A DNA stretch of 64,000 nt. It comes from Mesorhizobium loti R88b (GTDB lineage: Bacteria > Pseudomonadota > Alphaproteobacteria > Rhizobiales > Rhizobiaceae). Under the pieces are notes generated by a model. It saw only the letters and a list, made by a program, of their open reading frames with translations, did not search any database and had not been told where the DNA came from. The position numbers and the translations under genes were made by a program. Positions 62,273 through 64,000 of the stretch are shown here, one piece after another. Every line of letters starts with the position of its first letter. The stretch's first letter is position 1. Where the stretch lies: contig NZ_CP033367.1 in NCBI RefSeq assembly GCF_013170845.1, positions 6,077,001 to 6,141,000 of the forward strand, written 5' to 3'.

Positions 62273-63436
62273 TTACATCCAGGCCGGGAACTTGCGCGTC
62301 CTGCGCCAGTCGGCGAACCGTGCCTCAGGCGTGGCGATTGCCGCTCGCAACGCATCCAGCCTGAGCCTGCGCATCGAATGGAAAGGCGTGTGGTTGCGCC
62401 CGCTCCGTCCCTCGTCCCACCATGCGGCAACGCGATCGGCGACAGGCAAAGGGCTGACGGTCAGAGATTCAAACGCCTTCCCCAAATCGGCCGGGTCTAT
62501 TGTGAACAGGTCGGTGTCGTTGAAGTCCACATCAAACAGATCGCGCATCGCCAGCCCGGCGGCAAAGACAAGTTCCGGCTCGCGCATCTTCTCGATCAGC
62601 CACGGCATTACCGACGGATCGCCAAAAAGGCCGATCGACGCCGTTGCCGCCGCGCGCGGCAGGGGTTGGCCAAGGCGCGTCTGCAGCCAAGCTTTCGCCG
62701 CCTTGGGCGGCGTCGTCAGCATGCGTATCTCGATCGCCGCCTCCGCCTGGTCCGTCTCCGTCAGCACGATCTTGTCGATCACCGGGTGCGCGGACCGCGC
62801 CTCGCCAAGCAGGCAAGCGGCGAAGGCGGCCGCAAGACGTTCTCTCGCCGTCTCGCCGTCAAGGCCAGCCAGGACTGCCGGAAGCAGGTCGCGCCGCCTA
62901 AGCCCGCCGGCGAGCCGAACGGCGCGCCGGCGGACGTTCGCGTCGGAATGGATGGCCAGATCATGCAGACGCGGTCCAGGATCGACGCGATGATGCCAGA
63001 GCGCAGACAGCCCAAGGCAGCGCAGGCGCGCATCGCTTGTGTCCAGCCATTCCGCCACGAAGGGACGCAGGTTTTCGCGCGGCGTGCGCGCGATCGCAGC
63101 GGACAGGCTGGAAATGCCGGCTTCACCCAGGCTTGCGCCGGCGTCGATTGCGGAGGTCACCAGTTTGGCATCGCTCCAACGCATCGCCAACGTGCCGAGC
63201 ACGAAAAGTTCGCCTGGTTCGGCGTAGTCGGCGAAACGCGCTTGCGCAGCTTCCCAACCGGTCTTGCCGGCTGCCATGAGCCCTTCGAGATTGGCTTCGA
63301 GACGCTGGTCTATGCGACCGATATTGGTCTCGTCGAGGATTGGACCGTCGATCTCCCGACGACGGCGCAGCCACAGGAAAGCCGCGTCCTCGGCGTGCTG
63401 GTCCACGATCGCCGCAATGGTCGCGACGCTGTGCAT
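62273..63436 (-). CDS. TIGR02270-family T6SS protein (HEAT-like)
   Basis: A 387-aa, alpha-helical protein resembling the TIGR02270 family found in T6SS clusters. HEAT-like repeats are seen in the middle (ISSLSAAIARTP, RCLGLSALWHHR, VRRRAVRLAGG). The start is the ATG at 63436, with GAGGG about seven bases upstream. It is likely cotranscribed with the DUF6484 and VgrG genes. Function unknown; perhaps effector loading. Confidence 0.82.
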   Translation of the reverse strand: MHSVATIAAIVDQHAEDAAFLWLRRRREIDGPILDETNIGRIDQRLEANLEGLMAAGKTGWEAAQARFADYAEPGELFVLGTLAMRWSDAKLVTSAIDAGASLGEAGISSLSAAIARTPRENLRPFVAEWLDTSDARLRCLGLSALWHHRVDPGPRLHDLAIHSDANVRRRAVRLAGGLRRRDLLPAVLAGLDGETARERLAAAFAACLLGEARSAHPVIDKIVLTETDQAEAAIEIRMLTTPPKAAKAWLQTRLGQPLPRAAATASIGLFGDPSVMPWLIEKMREPELVFAAGLAMRDLFDVDFNDTDLFTIDPADLGKAFESLTVSPLPVADRVAAWWDEGRSGRNHTPFHSMRRLRLDALRAAIATPEARFADWRRTRKFPAWM

Positions 63437-63446
63437 CGGCAATCCC

Positions 63447-63869
63447 TCAGTTGAGATGCACGGCCCCGCCACGAATGCGGTTGGTGCCACTGGCCTGGCT
63501 GGTCAGCTGGGTACCGCGAATGGTCACGCGACCGTCCTTCTCAAGAATGATCGACGCCAGACCGCAGCGCAGTTCTATGCGTTCTTCTCCGGTGATGACG
63601 ACACGGTCGCCGTCGCGGACAACTGACAGCTTCCTCTGCTTGTGAGCCGGATCGACGATGCGTCCGACGACCAGCGGTCGCGTCGGATCCCCATCCTCGA
63701 ACAGGAGCGCCAGCTCCGAACCGATCGCCGAAACGTCCAGTTCGGTCAGGCTACGCGCCGCAATAGCCGTCTCGCGCGGATTGCCGACGAAAACCACCAG
63801 CGGCGCTCCTCCTTCAAAACCGATGAGCAGGCCGATTACGACGCCCTCGATGCGATCCAGCACTTTCAT
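63447..63869 (-). CDS. DUF6484-type small T6SS protein
   Basis: A 140-aa protein of beta-rich composition. The first half resembles DUF6484 (VVIGLLIGFEGGAPLVVF, RPLVVGRI). The end (GRVTIRGTQLTSQASGTNRI) has the repeat pattern of VgrG or phage-spike C-termini. It starts 10 bases after the VgrG stop. It may extend or cap the spike (inference). Confidence 0.7.
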   Translation of the reverse strand: MKVLDRIEGVVIGLLIGFEGGAPLVVFVGNPRETAIAARSLTELDVSAIGSELALLFEDGDPTRPLVVGRIVDPAHKQRKLSVVRDGDRVVITGEERIELRCGLASIILEKDGRVTIRGTQLTSQASGTNRIRGGAVHLN

Positions 63870-63879
63870 GATGACGCCC

Positions 63880-64000
63880 TCAATTGTTGTTGATCGTGCT
63901 TCCCTTGACGATCACGTCGCCGTCGGCCTTGACGGTGATCTTGCCGCTGCCCTTGAGTGTAATGTCCTTCCCGTCGGCGACAATGGTGCCGTCCTTTTTC
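63880..64000 (-). CDS. vgrG: VgrG (TssI) spike protein, C-terminal end only
   Basis: The last 39 codons and the stop on the minus strand read as repeats of the pattern ITLKGSGKITVKADGDVIVK, ending GSTINNN. This is the C-terminal beta-helix of VgrG proteins. The rest of the gene lies outside the window. It is followed by the DUF6484 gene and the TIGR02270 gene, forming a spike-effector operon facing the main cluster. Confidence 0.75.
   Translation of the reverse strand, partial: KKDGTIVADGKDITLKGSGKITVKADGDVIVKGSTINNN

Noticed and set aside
1..64000. tRNA, rRNA, CRISPR arrays, IS elements, phage integrase
   Set aside because: None recognised on reading; no repeated spacer pattern and no transposase or integrase motif.

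Overview
The window looks like a chromosomal or megaplasmid segment of a GC-rich alphaproteobacterium of the order Rhizobiales, most likely Mesorhizobium or a close relative. The evidence is a complete fixLJ/fixK oxygen-sensing cassette with its cognate DNA boxes, a type VI secretion locus in the rhizobial imp order, and generally high-GC coding sequence. No rRNA, tRNA, CRISPR array, transposase or integrase gene was recognised.

Region 1 (1-15,285) is a low-oxygen block. It starts with a partial Mg-type P-type ATPase translationally coupled to acetate kinase. Next come a small lipoyl-fold protein without the attachment lysine, a PPOX-fold protein, fixL, fixJ, a degenerate stand-alone receiver and fixK. 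These are followed by cydDC, which is divergent from cydA-cydB-cydX, and a frameshifted CBS-BON gene. A FixJ-type box precedes fixK. Perfect TTGAT-N4-ATCAA boxes lie in the ackA/lipoyl gap and in the cydD/cydA gap. The inferred circuit is FixL-FixJ to FixK to cytochrome bd, its CydDC exporter and the acetate kinase cluster.

Region 2 (15,474-39,119) holds a LysR gene and a 21.5-kb surface-polysaccharide block with genes on both strands. The block contains a polyprenyl-phosphate sugar-1-phosphate transferase, an extended SDR, two acyltransferase-3/SGNH proteins, two Wzy/ligase-type membrane proteins, two GT-B glycosyltransferases, a transglutaminase-like membrane protein and a PglK-type ABC flippase. 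It also has two paralogous methyltransferases, a TviB-type nucleotide-sugar dehydrogenase, an LpsL-type epimerase and an AsnB-type amidotransferase. Together they suggest a uronate-containing, probably acylated, amidated and methylated glycan. A direct repeat of about 160 bp with conserved palindromes sits on both sides of the block. An 18-bp match to the usual 3' end of guaA and a strong terminator lie beside the right copy.

Region 3 (39,120-64,000) is a type VI secretion system: clpV (tssH) on the minus strand, then tssA-B-C-hcp-E-F-G-fha-J-K-L-M-tagF on the plus strand. An effector module follows: a DUF4150 PAAR-like protein with a Cys/His-rich C-terminal domain, two tandem genes for related small proteins (candidate immunity proteins), a DUF2169 protein and a ketosynthase-fold protein lacking its catalytic residues. 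Facing it on the minus strand are a TIGR02270-type protein, a DUF6484-type protein and the C-terminal end of a VgrG running off the window. This module is the best candidate for a poorly described system here.
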